This document shows, in pieces, positions 7,321 through 17,814 of a stretch of DNA of 64,000 bases. Numbering within the stretch: the stretch's first letter is position 1; each line of letters begins with the position of its first letter. The notes beneath the pieces are model-generated. The model was not told the origin of the DNA and made no database searches. It saw nothing but the letters and a program-made list of their open reading frames with translations. The position numbers and the translations under genes were made by a program. The stretch lies in the NCBI RefSeq assembly GCF_001723285.1, contig NZ_LPWG01000004.1, positions 1 to 64,000 of the forward strand, read 5' to 3'. Origin of the DNA: Methyloceanibacter methanicus. Its GTDB lineage: Bacteria; Pseudomonadota; Alphaproteobacteria; Rhizobiales; Methyloligellaceae.

Positions 7321-9591
7321 ATGAACGATCAATCACTCCTAAAGCCTGCAATTGCCGGCCCAATATTCTCTCTCGCTGAGGAAGCGTGGTCGTATTCGAT
7401 TGACGCCTTCCAGCGCGGCATCCTCTTTCTCGACGTGATGCGGCAGCGCGCGGAGCAATATGAGGAGCACAGAGCCAAACCAGCCCCCCATGTACTTAAG
7501 TTCGGCTGCGAACTCATCATGGACGGCCGAACCCTGCCACGGCCCGTCAACTACGCCTTGGTTCGCATTGCTCCACCCGCGGGGGTGGAAATCGATGAAA
7601 GAAAGCGCCCCTTCGTGGTCGTCGATCCGCGCGCGGGTCACGGTCCGGGTATCGGCGGTTTCAAGGCGCAGAGCGAGATAGGTGTCGCTTTAAAGGCCGG
7701 TCATCCCTGCTACTTCATCGGCTTTTTACCGGAACCCGTGCCGGGCCAGACGATCGAGGATATTGCGCTCGCCGAGGCCGCGTTCCTCGAACGCGTGATC
7801 GCGCTGCACCCAGAGGCCAAAGGGAACCCCGCCACAATCGGAAACTGCCAAGCCGGCTGGGCCGTCATGATGGCGGCAGCAAAGCGCCCGGAGCTTTTTG
7901 GTCCTCTCATCGTGGCCGGTTCTCCGTTGTCGTATTGGGCAGGCGTGCGGGGCGAGAATCCCATGCGCTACACTGGCGGTCTGCTTGGCGGGAGCTGGCT
8001 GACAGCGTTGTTCGGCGACCTCGGTAACGGAAAGTTCGACGGTGCTTGGCTTGTCAGCAACTTCGAGAACTTGAACCCGGCAAACACCTATTGGACAAAG
8101 CACTACAACCTCTTTTCAAGGATCGATACGGAGGGACCACGCTACCTGGAGTTTGAGCAATGGTGGGGTGGACATGTGCTGCTGAACGCAGGCGAGATTC
8201 AGTCCATCGTCGATGAGCTCTTTGTCGGCAACAAGCTTGCGACTGCTCAGATTGTCTCATCGGATGGCACCACCATCGACCTGCGCAATATTCGTTCGCC
8301 GATCGTGGTGTTTTGTTCGAAGGCGGACAACATTACGCCGCCGGCGCAAGCGTTGGACTGGATCCTGGATCTCTACAAGGACGTGGACGATATCCGTGCT
8401 CACGGTCAGACGATTGTCTATGCCGTGCACGAGTCCGCGGGCCACCTCGGTATCTTCGTTTCAGGCTCGGTCGCAAAGAAGGAGCACGACGAGTTCGCGA
8501 GCAATATCGATCTGATAGACGTCTTGCCGCCCGGTCTCTATGAGGCCGCGATGACGCGGCAGGAGGACGCGGCAGATGAGGACGATCTTGTCGGAGGCGG
8601 CTACCTCGTTCATTTCGAGCCGCGCACGCTCGACGACATCCGCGCGCTGGGATGCAACAGCGACGAGGACGAGCGCCAATTCGCCGCTGTAGCGCGTCTG
8701 TCGGAGGTAAATCTCGGACTTTACCGAACGTTCTTCCAGCCCTGGGTGCAACTGGTTACGAGCGAGGGAACCGCCGAGTGGATGCGCCGCTCGCACCCTC
8801 TGCGACTTCAGTACGAAATATTCGGACGCGCCAATCCGTTCGCTGCCGGCATAGCGCCGCTTGCTCAAAGCGTTCGGGAGGCCAGGCAGCCAGTGAAGGA
8901 AAGCAATGCATTCTGGCAGGCGCAATCCTTGTTTGCAGCATGGATCGAGCAATCTCTGAGCCTTTACCGGGACACACGAGATGCCCTTATGGAGGCCGCT
9001 TTCCACGGTATCTATGGTTCACCACTGATCCAAGCTCTCGCAGGGCTTGGTGCGGCGGAAGAAGGGCCGCGACTGCGGCCTGGCGTGGATACGGTTTACC
9101 GCGCGTTCGTCGATCACCGTATTGAAGAGTTGACAAGGGATATTGCGGAAGGCGGCCCGCGCGAAGCGGCGATCCGCGCGGCTCTCTACATACGCATGCC
9201 CGACGGCGTTGCGGATGAAAGGGGCTTTCGTCTGCTCGAAAGAATGCGTGAGGACGCAGGTGCCGGTCTTGACCTAGACGATTTCAAGCGCATCGTTCGC
9301 AATCAGTTCTTCACGTTGCTTCTCGATGAGCGAGGTGCGGTTGCGGCAATTCCGACGATGATGGCGAGGGATGCAGAACTCGCGACACAAATGATTGGTG
9401 TGTTGAAGCGCTTGATAAATGTTGTGGGACTGCAGAGCGAGACCGCCAAGAAGCGCTTTGCGGAGATCGAAGACCTCCTCAAGGCAAAACCGGTCAAACG
9501 ATCTAGTGGCGGCGATGCACGCCAAGGCCGCGAAGCGGATACGTCCGGTCCTCGCCACCCTCGGCTTCGGACGGTGGGCAGAGACGACTAA
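7321..9591 (+). CDS. DUF3141 protein, PhaC-like alpha/beta hydrolase
   Basis: 756 residues. The first 400 form an alpha/beta-hydrolase fold related to polyhydroxyalkanoate synthases. The nucleophile elbow GNCQAGW puts Cys176 where PhaC has its catalytic cysteine, and FCSKADNITPP and HESAGHLG supply the expected Asp and His regions. The C-terminal half is helical. Proteins of this family usually sit beside phosphotransacetylase, acetate kinase and a second FabI, as here, and are annotated as DUF3141 or PHB synthetase-like. The substrate is not established. CAGGAG precedes the ATG, and a FixK-like box lies 49 bp further upstream. The gene appears complete. Confidence 0.9.
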   Translation: MNDQSLLKPAIAGPIFSLAEEAWSYSIDAFQRGILFLDVMRQRAEQYEEHRAKPAPHVLKFGCELIMDGRTLPRPVNYALVRIAPPAGVEIDERKRPFVVVDPRAGHGPGIGGFKAQSEIGVALKAGHPCYFIGFLPEPVPGQTIEDIALAEAAFLERVIALHPEAKGNPATIGNCQAGWAVMMAAAKRPELFGPLIVAGSPLSYWAGVRGENPMRYTGGLLGGSWLTALFGDLGNGKFDGAWLVSNFENLNPANTYWTKHYNLFSRIDTEGPRYLEFEQWWGGHVLLNAGEIQSIVDELFVGNKLATAQIVSSDGTTIDLRNIRSPIVVFCSKADNITPPAQALDWILDLYKDVDDIRAHGQTIVYAVHESAGHLGIFVSGSVAKKEHDEFASNIDLIDVLPPGLYEAAMTRQEDAADEDDLVGGGYLVHFEPRTLDDIRALGCNSDEDERQFAAVARLSEVNLGLYRTFFQPWVQLVTSEGTAEWMRRSHPLRLQYEIFGRANPFAAGIAPLAQSVREARQPVKESNAFWQAQSLFAAWIEQSLSLYRDTRDALMEAAFHGIYGSPLIQALAGLGAAEEGPRLRPGVDTVYRAFVDHRIEELTRDIAEGGPREAAIRAALYIRMPDGVADERGFRLLERMREDAGAGLDLDDFKRIVRNQFFTLLLDERGAVAAIPTMMARDAELATQMIGVLKRLINVVGLQSETAKKRFAEIEDLLKAKPVKRSSGGDARQGREADTSGPRHPRLRTVGRDD

Positions 9592-9616
9592 CCAAACGGA
9601 ACTTCGGTTTGGTTTT
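9590..9616 (+). terminator. Hairpin with T-run after DUF3141
   Basis: AACCAAAC (9590-9597) pairs perfectly with GTTTGGTT (9607-9614) and is followed by a short T-run. It overlaps the DUF3141 stop codon and lies 35 bp before the phosphotransacetylase start. The stem is AT-rich, so termination may be partial and would tune expression of the downstream pta-ackA-fabI genes. Confidence 0.45.
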
Positions 9617-9650
9617 TCTCCCTTCCAGCGTTCGCACAGGACACCACGCC

Positions 9651-10606
9651 ATGACTGAGATCGCATCATCCGTAAGGTCCCACGAGAAATATGAGCGGCT
9701 GATCGAGATTGCGCAAAGACTTGCGCCGCTGCCAACAGCGGTGGCCCACCCTTGCGACGAGACCTCGCTTAGAGGTGCGCTTGAGGCCGCTGAGGCAAAT
9801 CTGATTAAGCCGATCCTGGTCGGCCCCCGTAAGAAAATTGAAGAGGTTGCCCAAGCCTTTTCGCTGGATCTCCACGACATCGAGATTGTCGACGCGCCCC
9901 ATAGTCACGCCTCGGCGGAAAAGGCAGTCGAGCTTATTCGGACCGGCACAGCGGAACTCCTGATGAAAGGCAGCCTGCATACCGACGAGCTCTTGGCTGC
10001 GGTGGTCAAGCGTGACACAGGTATCCGAACGGACCGGCGGATTAGCCACGTCTTCGTCATGGACGTTCCTGGCCACGCACGCACTCTGTTCATCACTGAT
10101 GCGGCTGTGAATATCGCACCGGACCTCATGGCGAAGCGCGATATAATTCAGAACGCCATCGATCTCTATGCGGGGCTGGGCCTCGGAAGGCCGAAGGTTG
10201 CTATCCTCTCCGCCGTGGAGACCGTGACGCTGAGCATCCCGTCCACGATCGAAGCGGGGGCGCTCTGCAAAATGGCGGATCGTGGACAGATCAAGGGCGG
10301 AGATCTCGACGGTCCGCTGGCCTTCGACAACGCCATCAGCGCTGAAGCCGCGCGGATCAAGGGCATCACTTCGCCGGTTGCAGGTGAGGCGAATATCCTC
10401 GTCGTGCCGGACCTCGAGGCGGGGAACATGCTCGCCAAAAACCTGACGTTTCTATCGAACGCCGATGCAGCGGGCGTGTACTCGGGGCCCGAGTGCCGAT
10501 CATTCTGACGTCGCGCGCAGACAACGTGCGGACGCGCCTGGCGTCGTGCGCCGTCGCCGCGCTGTTCCGCTATAGTCAAATCGAGAAGCAGCCAATTCAG
10601 GCCTGA
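9651..10606 (+). CDS. Phosphate acetyl/butyryltransferase, frameshifted near the C-terminus
   Basis: Converts acyl-CoA and phosphate to acyl phosphate, the step before acetate kinase, which begins 3 bp later. The sequence matches the phosphate acetyl/butyryltransferase family, including MKGSLHTDELL, VFVMDVPGHARTLFITDAA and the late segment GGDLDGPLAFDNAIS. The frame breaks at about 10478: the expected GTGGTACTC reads GTGTACTC, so one G is missing. After the break the other frame supplies the normal family C-terminus (LGARVPIILTSRAD through SCAVAALF) and stops at 10606. As deposited, the product ends early at 10508. A sequencing undercall is the likelier reading. ATG 9651 is chosen over the longer frame from its position after the terminator-like hairpin. 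Confidence 0.88.
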
Positions 10607-10609
10607 GCT

Positions 10610-11821
10610 GTGAGCGAAAGCATCCTCGTCGTTAACGCTGGCAGTTCCAGCATTAAATTTCAGCTGTTCAACGTCTGCTCGGCGGACAAGCTGGAAAGGC
10701 GACTAAAGGGCCAGATTGAAGGCATCGGCGTCCATCCCAGGTTTGTGGCAGCCGAAGAAGGTCAGCCAAAAATCGAGGAGAAGTGGCGGGCGGCAGAAGT
10801 CGGAAATGTCCCCGCGGCGCTCGACAAGCTCGTCACGTTTCTCCGCGCCAAGCTAGGCACACTGCCTACGGCGGTCGGGCATCGCGTGGTTCATGGAGGC
10901 CCCGACTACGGCGAGCCGACTATCGTCGATGACGCCGTGCTCAAACGGCTTGAGGCATTCTCTCCGCTTGCCCCGTTGCACCAGCCGAACAATCTCGCCC
11001 CCATCCGGGCCGTGCGAGAAACGCAGCCAAATCTTGTCCAGGTCGCCTGTTTCGACACCGCTTTTCATCGCGGCCATCCAGACCTCGCGGACCGCTATGC
11101 ATTGCCGGAGACACTCTATGCCGAAGGCGTCCGGCGCTACGGCTTCCACGGCCTATCCTACGAGTATATCGCAAGTCGGCTTCCGGACGTTGCGGCCGAG
11201 ATTGCGGGCGGCCGCGTTGTCGTTGCGCATCTCGGCAGTGGTGCCTCGATGTGCGCCATGTCTGCGGGCAAGAGTGTGGAATGTACACTGGGCTTTACGG
11301 CGCTTGACGGGCTGCCGATGGGGACCCGCCCCGGCCAGCTCGATCCCGGCGTCGTGCTTTATCTCATGAGCGAAAAGGGCATGGGCGCGGAGGAGATCCA
11401 ACGCTTCCTCTACAATGAATGTGGTCTCAAGGGGTTATCGGGCATCAGCAATGACGTGCGCGAGCTGCTGGCGAGTTCGAGCCCTCGCGCAAAGTTCGCT
11501 CTTGAGTACTTTGCGTATCGCATTGGCCTCTACGCAGGAATGCTGGCAGCGGCGATGGGCGGCATCGACGGCTTCGTATTCACCGCTGGCGTCGGCGAGA
11601 ATGCGCCAGCCATTCGCGATGCTGTGGCAAGACGCTTGACTTGGCTCGGTCTCGACTTTGACCATACGGCGAACAAGAGCGGAGGGGCGCGAATTTCTCA
11701 AAAGGGGTCACGCCTCGCCTGCTACGTAATACCTACCGATGAAGAGCTGATGATCGCCCGCCACACGCTGCGTGTGCTACGGACGCATGGCAGTGCTGCG
11801 CTCGAGGAGAAACTTGCATGA
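10610..11821 (+). CDS. ackA: Acetate kinase
   Basis: 403 residues with GTG start. It makes ATP from acetyl phosphate and closes the substrate-level phosphorylation pathway with the gene just upstream. Family landmarks: NAGSSSIKFQLF at residues 9-20 (phosphate-binding), HRVVHGG, FDTAFH with the catalytic Asp, GFHGLSYEYIA, LGSGASMCA and FTAGVGENAP near the C-terminus. The stop overlaps the following fabI-like ATG (ATGA). In a low-oxygen operon this gives ATP without respiration. Confidence 0.95.
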   Translation: MSESILVVNAGSSSIKFQLFNVCSADKLERRLKGQIEGIGVHPRFVAAEEGQPKIEEKWRAAEVGNVPAALDKLVTFLRAKLGTLPTAVGHRVVHGGPDYGEPTIVDDAVLKRLEAFSPLAPLHQPNNLAPIRAVRETQPNLVQVACFDTAFHRGHPDLADRYALPETLYAEGVRRYGFHGLSYEYIASRLPDVAAEIAGGRVVVAHLGSGASMCAMSAGKSVECTLGFTALDGLPMGTRPGQLDPGVVLYLMSEKGMGAEEIQRFLYNECGLKGLSGISNDVRELLASSSPRAKFALEYFAYRIGLYAGMLAAAMGGIDGFVFTAGVGENAPAIRDAVARRLTWLGLDFDHTANKSGGARISQKGSRLACYVIPTDEELMIARHTLRVLRTHGSAALEEKLA

Positions 11822-12598
11822 TCGATATTTCCACCTTGTCGCTACTCAAAGGCAAGAAGGCGCTCGTTACTGGCATCGCCAACGATCAATCAATCGCCTG
11901 GGGCTGCGCCAAGGCATTTCGGGCTTTCGGCGCGACCTCGCAATCACTTACCTCAACGACAGGCGCGGCCCTATGTCGAGCCTTTGGCCGAGGAGGTTGA
12001 CGCGTCGATCTTTCTCCCACTCGACCTCCAAGTGGAAGGGCAGCTCGAAGCAGTCTTTCAGCAGATACAGAAGCAGTGGGGTGAGCTGGATATCTGCCTT
12101 CATTCACTGGCCTTCGCCCCCGCAGGGGACCTTCAGGGGAGAGTGGTCGACTGCTCAAAGGAAGGCTTTCTAACAGCAATGGGCATATCTTGCTGGTCGT
12201 TCATCCGCATGGCCAAGCTTGCAGAGCCTCTGATGAAGAACGGCGGTACGCTATCCACCATGACCTATTACGGCTCGCAAATGGTGGTTGAGAATTACAA
12301 CATGATGGGGCCCGTGAAGGCCGCGCTCGAATCGGCCGTCCGCTATCTTGCCGCGGAACTCGGCCCTAAGGGCATCAGAGTGCACGCCATCTCGCCGGGA
12401 CCTTTGAAGACACGAGCGGCTTCCGGCATCACGGATTTCGATGAGCTGATAGCCAAGGCGCAGGAGAAAGCGCCTGCACGGAGTCTCGTTTCCATCGATG
12501 ACGTTGGTGTGGCAGTCGCGTTCCTTTCAATGAACGGCGCCAAGCTGATTACCGGCGAGACGCTATACATCGACGGGGGATACCATATCATCGATTAG
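11818..12598 (+). CDS. Second enoyl-ACP reductase (FabI-like), two frameshifts
   Basis: Short-chain dehydrogenase of the FabI family. The N-terminal part holds the nucleotide-binding segment TGIANDQSIAWG. The C-terminal part holds the catalytic pair Tyr-x6-Lys in NYNMMGPVK and the family end GETLYIDGGYHII. Two one-base losses 28 bp apart break the frame: about 11933 (GCCGAC reads GCGAC) and about 11961 (ACAAGG reads ACAGG). Between them a third frame gives the expected DLAITYLND. Restored, the protein would be about 260 residues. The start overlaps the ackA stop by 4 bp. A second, intact FabI is at 42136. This copy belongs to the pta-ackA module and may serve another acyl substrate. Confidence 0.85.
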
Positions 12599-12796
12599 AA
12601 CTTACCAAGGCATCGCAACGGGGCCGCTAATGGTTAAGCATCGCGAAGCTCACGCGACAGAGCGTCTCGCGCAGTGCCTACGCTGTGTGTTTTTCGGCAT
12701 AGCGGCCTGCCGCTTCATCAGAGGCACAAAAACAGGATTCACGTTACACTGTCACCAAGGCCAGAGAAAATGGCTGAGCTGAGTGAGTAAAGGCTT

Positions 12797-13696
12797 ATGG
12801 TCGCCGATATTGAGCGGATCACGAAGGCGCTTTCGTTCGCAGCCGAAGCGCACCGGAACCAGCGGCGGAAGGGCGCGGCACAAGAGCCCTATATCAATCA
12901 TCTCATTGAAGTCTTCGGCCTTGTGGCCCGGAGCGAAAGTCGCGTCGACACGGATACGTTGATTGCCGCTCTTCTTCACGACGTGGTGGAAGATACGCCC
13001 AGGACCTATGAGGATGTGTCGGAGAGCTTCGGCGAGCGAGTGGCAGAGATCGTGCGGGAAAACTCCGATGACATGTCTTTGCCAAAGGCCGAAAGACGGC
13101 AGGCGCGATTAGCGGCTATGGCGCGCAAGTCGAGAGAGGCGCGTATCGTCAAAATTGCGGATGTAATCTCCAATCTTCGTGCCATCGCCGTCTCCCCGCC
13201 GGCCGGCTGGTCGTCCGAGCGCAAACTAGCCTATCTGGAAGATTGTCGGCGGTTGGTCGAAGCGGCGCGTGGTACGGAGGTGTCGATCGAACGCATTTTC
13301 GATGAGACGGCGGCAGACGTGGACCGCGCGATTCGCGACGATGCTCCGTTTCAAATTGACGGCTGTGAGGTCGTTGCACGGCAACTGAACAGCGAGATCG
13401 GACAGCCTGTTCATCTCGTCTACATGTTGAATACCGAGGATCGCCCTCTGGAAACCGTTGATGTTGATCGCCTGTGCCAGCTCATCGGGGAGAGATTTCC
13501 TGCCGCCACTGTGCAGCCGGCCGAGGCCGTTTACGAGCGCGGAAGACGATCGATTCTTATTGTGCGCATCAGAACAGACGGCACGGAAGACGTGGTCGAT
13601 TTGGCTCAGCGCCTTTGCGTTGAGTTCCGGCAGCGCTTTGTTGGGATCGAGGTCAACGGCCGGTACATCCGCATCTATTCCGACGATACGGGGTAA
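12797..13696 (+). CDS. HD-domain protein, RelA/SpoT-type hydrolase-like
   Basis: 299 residues. Residues 1-180 resemble the (p)ppGpp hydrolase domain of SpoT and small alarmone hydrolases (MESH1): EAHRNQRRKG, YINHLIEV, LIAALLHDVVEDT with the metal-binding His-Asp pair, and KIADVISNLRAI. There is no synthetase domain and no TGS domain. The last 110 residues are an unrecognised alpha/beta extension. Cleavage of alarmone nucleotides is a fair inference but the substrate is unproved. AAAGG precedes the ATG. The gene stands 200 bp after the fabI-like gene in the same orientation and 45 bp before the SpoIIAA-like gene. Confidence 0.8.
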   Translation: MVADIERITKALSFAAEAHRNQRRKGAAQEPYINHLIEVFGLVARSESRVDTDTLIAALLHDVVEDTPRTYEDVSESFGERVAEIVRENSDDMSLPKAERRQARLAAMARKSREARIVKIADVISNLRAIAVSPPAGWSSERKLAYLEDCRRLVEAARGTEVSIERIFDETAADVDRAIRDDAPFQIDGCEVVARQLNSEIGQPVHLVYMLNTEDRPLETVDVDRLCQLIGERFPAATVQPAEAVYERGRRSILIVRIRTDGTEDVVDLAQRLCVEFRQRFVGIEVNGRYIRIYSDDTG

Positions 13697-13741
13697 AATG
13701 TCGCGGGATTTGCGTGCGCCAACTATACAGGAGCCAACAGG

Positions 13742-14143
13742 ATGCTTCACGAATTGCTCGCCGATGAGGGAATTCTGATCGTGCGCCCTGAGGGGCCGCT
13801 CTCAAGCGCGGACTTCTCCGAACTGGCCACTGAGGTCGGTCCCTATATCGAGAGTCACGGCAAACTCAAGGGTCTAATGATTTGTGCCGATGCCTTCCCC
13901 GGATGGCAGAATATTGATGGCGCCTTGTCTCACTTCAAATTTGTTCGGGACCATCAGAGAAAAATCGCTAAGGTTGCCGTCGTCAGCGACTCCGACGTCC
14001 TGGCGCTCTTGCCGCGGCTTGTCAGCCATTTCATTCGTGCCGAGGTGAAGCACTTCGAGGGTAGCGAAGAGGACAAGGCTCTCGCCTGGATAGCTCGAAG
14101 GGGCGCCGATAAGTCTGCTGACATGCGCAAATGGCTGCGCTAG
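13742..14143 (+). CDS. SpoIIAA-like (STAS/SEC14-type) protein
   Basis: 133 residues with the alternating strand-helix pattern of SpoIIAA-like proteins: ILIVRPEGPLSSADFSEL at the start, then LKGLMICADAFPGW, KVAVVSDSDVLALLP and the C-terminal HFEGSEEDKALAWI typical of this family. Cytoplasmic. Family members are usually single-gene proteins of unknown task, possibly binding lipids or acting as regulators. AGGAG precedes the start. It lies between the HD protein and the antiporter and may share their transcript. Confidence 0.75.
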   Translation: MLHELLADEGILIVRPEGPLSSADFSELATEVGPYIESHGKLKGLMICADAFPGWQNIDGALSHFKFVRDHQRKIAKVAVVSDSDVLALLPRLVSHFIRAEVKHFEGSEEDKALAWIARRGADKSADMRKWLR

Positions 14144-14192
14144 TCGCGTTCGTGCGGTCAGTTGGCGATCAAATCTGAGATTGCGCGGGAAC

Positions 14193-15394
14193 ATGTACGA
14201 GCAACTGGCTGTCCTGGCTATCTTCGTCTTCCTTTACAGCGTCGTGTCCGGGCGGCTGGAACGTACGGCCTTCTCCGGCCCGATGATCTTCGTCGCTGCT
14301 GGTTTCATCATGGGCCCCGCCGTGCTCGGCTGTTTCCGGGAGAGGATCCCGACACCCTCTTGCGCGTGCTCGCGGACCTGACTCTGGCGCTGTTCCTCTT
14401 CATCGATGCTGCCAACGCCGACCTGAAGACACTGAGGCAACGCTACGCGATCCCCACCCGCATGTTGCTCATTGGCCTCCCCGGCGCCATCGCTCTGGGG
14501 TTTCTCCTGGCGCTGGTGATGTTCGACACCTTGAGCGTCTGGGAAGCCGCGATGCTCGCCACCATGTTGGCAGCAACCGATGCCGCGCTCGGCAAGGCCG
14601 TCGTCACCAACAAGTCAGTCCCGGCGCAGTTGCGCGAGGGCCTTAACGTCGAAAGTGGCCTGAATGACGGCCTGTGCGTCCCGATCCTGTTCCTGTTCAT
14701 CGCGCTGGAGCTCGGCGCTGGGGAGGGGTCCGTGAGAGACCTCGGGCTCACCCTGCTCGCAGAGGAGCTCGGCATCGGGCTTCTTGTGGGAACGGGCGTC
14801 ACCTTCATGGGCGGGTGGCTACTTCGGGTCTGCTGGCGCCTAGGCTGGGTTTCGGACGTCTGGGTCCAAATGACCACTGTGGCTCTTGCCATCTCCTGCT
14901 TTGCGCTGGCGCAGAGCCTCCATGGCAGCGGCTATATTGCCGCCTTCACTGGCGGGCTGCTCTTCGGTTACATCGCCCGCGACAGCACTCATAAGCTGGT
15001 GCATGCCGCCGAGGGGATAGGAGAAACGCTCGCGCTCCTGACCTGGCTGCTGTTCGGAGTCGCCGTCGTCGGCGAGGTGCTCGACCAGGCGACCTGGCAA
15101 GTAGCGGCGTACGCACTGCTCAGCTTGACCCTGGTGCGAATGCTCCCGAACTACCTGGCGCTGGCCGGCACCGACGAGTCTCGAGCCAGCCGGCTCTTCC
15201 TCGGATGGTTCGGTCCACGCGGCCTTGCCAGCATCGTCTTCGCTACCATCGTTTTTCAGGAGGGCGTACCGGGTGCGGAACTAATTGCCGTGGTGGTCTC
15301 GTGCACTGTTGTGCTGAGCCTGATCCTGCATGGTGTAACCGCCAATCCCCTGGCCAGGTGGATTGCAGGAGCAGAGAAGCAGGCAACACGATAG
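14193..15394 (+). CDS. CPA1-type cation:proton antiporter, one frameshift
   Basis: Inner-membrane Na+/H+ or K+/H+ exchanger of about 400 residues with eleven or more helices. The N-terminus begins MYEQLAVLAIFVFLYSVVSG. The core carries ATDAALGKAVV and NVESGLNDGLCVPI, the ion-site motifs of CPA1 proteins. No C-terminal TrkA domain is present. The frame breaks at about 14332: GGCTGGTTTCC reads GGCTGTTTCC, one G short. Reading on in the next frame continues the family sequence directly (PGEDPDTLLRVLADLTLAL). With this repaired the gene is complete. Confidence 0.85.
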
Positions 15395-15664
15395 GCGCCT
15401 GGCGCAGTTGGGCTGTGCTGGACCAGGATATCCAAGCTCATTGCCTTGCGCGGTCCCTCAAGGCTGCCCATGCGGGCTCATTGCTACGCGGTCCGCTGAG
15501 AGTCATTTGCAGACGTCGTTGAGCGGATCTGGGATGTCCGCTTCGCTCCCCCAAACCAGCCATACCAAAGAACAGGCATTATAGGCCTCAGCTAATTTTG
15601 GATATCCTCCAAGGGGGCCAGGAGCTATTTACAAAGTCAAATAGAAACCCTACGTTGGGTTGCT

Positions 15665-16312
15665 ATGGGCGATTACAAACGCAATCAGGCCCTTGAGGCA
15701 ATTTCGGTGGCGCTCGGCCAGGGCCGTGCGCCGAGCCTAGCTCTGCATACAGAAATCAGACGACTGTTGGATGCCGATCGCAGCCTCCGCCGGAGTGCAA
15801 GCTCGAAAGATCCCGCGAGCATGCGTTACGCGTTCTTCAGCGGCGAGGCTCCCGGACGTGGCGCCGAAGTCTATTTCTCATCATATGAGGTCTTCGCCCT
15901 GCTCAAAGCATTGGACCTCATGCATCACGGGTGGCCCCAAGCCACGGCCGTCAAGATAATGCGACAGGCGCGCCCTCTTCTCGAGTCCAAGCACGAGTAT
16001 ATCCTCCACTTGGACCCCGCCGAGCTCTTCGATGAGAAGAGGATCCGAGAAATCACGGAACGGAGTTCCGCTACCGTTTCGACTACCTACCCCCTCTATC
16101 TCGTAATTTCCTCGCGGAAAGGTCGGACTTTACAGAACGTCCGCGATGAAACTCGCGAGGTCGTCGTCCTCGAGAATGAGGAGCTCATGCCATTCATGCT
16201 CCGCGAGGCGGGCATCTCTTTCACTGTGATGGAGCTGACACGACAGGCCTACGACCTGCAGGCTGCCTTGGCGAAAACGACGCCGAGCAAGCGCGGAAGG
16301 GGTAACGCGTGA
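15665..16312 (+). CDS. Hypothetical protein at the edge of the mobile element
   Basis: 215 residues, not recognised. It is soluble, with no signal or membrane segment. The mid part (YEVFALLKALDLMHHGWPQATAVKIMRQ) is helical and a basic tail ends the protein. No strong ribosome site is seen. It stands 94 bp before the ParB/methylase gene in the same orientation, so it may belong to the mobile element. Confidence 0.5.
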   Translation: MGDYKRNQALEAISVALGQGRAPSLALHTEIRRLLDADRSLRRSASSKDPASMRYAFFSGEAPGRGAEVYFSSYEVFALLKALDLMHHGWPQATAVKIMRQARPLLESKHEYILHLDPAELFDEKRIREITERSSATVSTTYPLYLVISSRKGRTLQNVRDETREVVVLENEELMPFMLREAGISFTVMELTRQAYDLQAALAKTTPSKRGRGNA

Positions 16313-16405
16313 TCTTTGCTTCTACATCGCATGCGATAGGCCGTGCAGTTGCTGGCCTTAGTTTGGCGCTCCCGCCTCCCCTTCACCACTTGCATTGAGG
16401 TGACC

Positions 16406-17814
16406 ATGTCAAAACGCGTGAGACAGTCTCGGGTAATTGAAACCCAACATGCGGTTTCTGAGAGTGCGCTTGCTTCGAAGCTACCGTGGATGGTTGAAAT
16501 GCTCCCGCCTGCGTCCCTCAAGGCGGCCAAGCGGAATGCACGCGCTCATAACAAGGCGCAGGAAGAAGCCGTCGTGAATTCGGTACTCCATTTCGGCGTG
16601 ATCAAACCCGTCGTGATCGACGAGCAGAACCGAATCGTGGCCGGCCATGTCGTATGGGGCGCAGCAAAGAAGCTTGGGCTGAAGCGCATTCCGGTCATTC
16701 GGGTCTCGCATCTGTCGGAGACAGAGCTCCGGGCTTACGCGCTCGCCGACAATCAACTCGCGACCAAAAGCGCTTGGGATCTCGAGATCCTGTCGCTCGA
16801 GCTTGGCGAACTCGAACTGGCCCTGCCAGAGATCGGACTTGATCTGTCCGTCACTGGTTTCGAGCCGGCCGAAGTCGATGCCGTATTCGATGCATTGGCA
16901 GAAGTCACTGCCGACGCCGCCGATGAGGCAGTCGAGCCTCTGGACGGCCCTGCGGTGTCGTGGCCCGGCGCCCTGTTCGTGTTGGGCCGCCATCGGCTCC
17001 TAGTCGGTGATGCGCGGGACAAGGCGGCCTTCGCGCAGCTCATGGGCCGTGAGATCGCCGAGATGGGCATCCACGACCCGCCGTATATGTCCGCATCCAA
17101 GGAAATGTCGGCGGCCGCGGCCGCATCAAGCGCCGCGAGTTTGCCTGCGCGTCAGGCGAAATGACCTCCGGCGAGTTCGAGGCGTTTCTCAAGGACACAC
17201 TTGGACTTTGCGCCGACAACTCGATCGACGGAGCCATACACTACGTCTTCATGGACTGGCGCCATGTCGCCGATCTCATGTCCGCTGGCACCGAGGCATT
17301 CGACGAACTCAAAAACGTGTGCGTCTGGGTGAAGAACAATGCGGGTCAAGGCAGCTTCTATCGAAGCGAGCACGAGTTCGTTTTCGTCTTCAAGCATGGC
17401 CAGGCGCCCCATCTGAATAACTTTGGTCTTGGGGCCGGCGGTCGCAACCGGTCCAATGTTTGGCGCTACGCCGGCGTGAACACGTTCCGAGCGGGGCGTA
17501 TGGACGAACTCGCAATGCACCCGACGGTGAAGCCGGTCGCCATGATCGCTGATGCTATGCGGGACTGTTCGCGCCGTGGATCGATCGTCCTCGACGCCTT
17601 CGCCGGCTCCGGGACGACTATCATTGCCGCCGAGCAGACCGGTCGGCGTGCCTTCTGCATCGAGATCGACCCGCATTACGCCGACGTGGCGATACGGCGT
17701 TGGCAGAAACTGACGAAGCGCGACGCAATTCTCGAAAGCAACCGCCAGACCTTTGATGAGCTTGCGGCAAGTCCGGCCGACGCCTCTCAGTCTTCGAGGG
17801 GTCGCCGCTCATGA
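16406..17814 (+). CDS. ParB-like / DNA (adenine or cytosine-N4) methyltransferase fusion, one frameshift
   Basis: About 469 residues. The N-terminal part is a ParB/sulfiredoxin-like nuclease domain (NRIVAGHVVWGAAKKLG, ELRAYALADNQLA). The C-terminal part is a class beta/gamma N-methyltransferase with the catalytic DPPY and the SAM-binding FAGSGTTIIAAE. Such fusions are common in alphaproteobacterial prophages next to terminases. The frame breaks at about 17087, just after DPPY: TATAATGTC reads TATATGTC. The shifted frame restores the usual target-recognition start (NVRIQGNVGGRGRIKRREF). The start is ATG 16406 with GAGGTGA upstream. The stop overlaps the next ATG (ATGA). Confidence 0.85.

Noticed and set aside
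15395..15664. Direct repeat GCTCATTGC...GCGGTCC near 15440 and 15480 as an insertion mark
   Set aside because: Too short and imperfect to support an element end; no transposase nearby.
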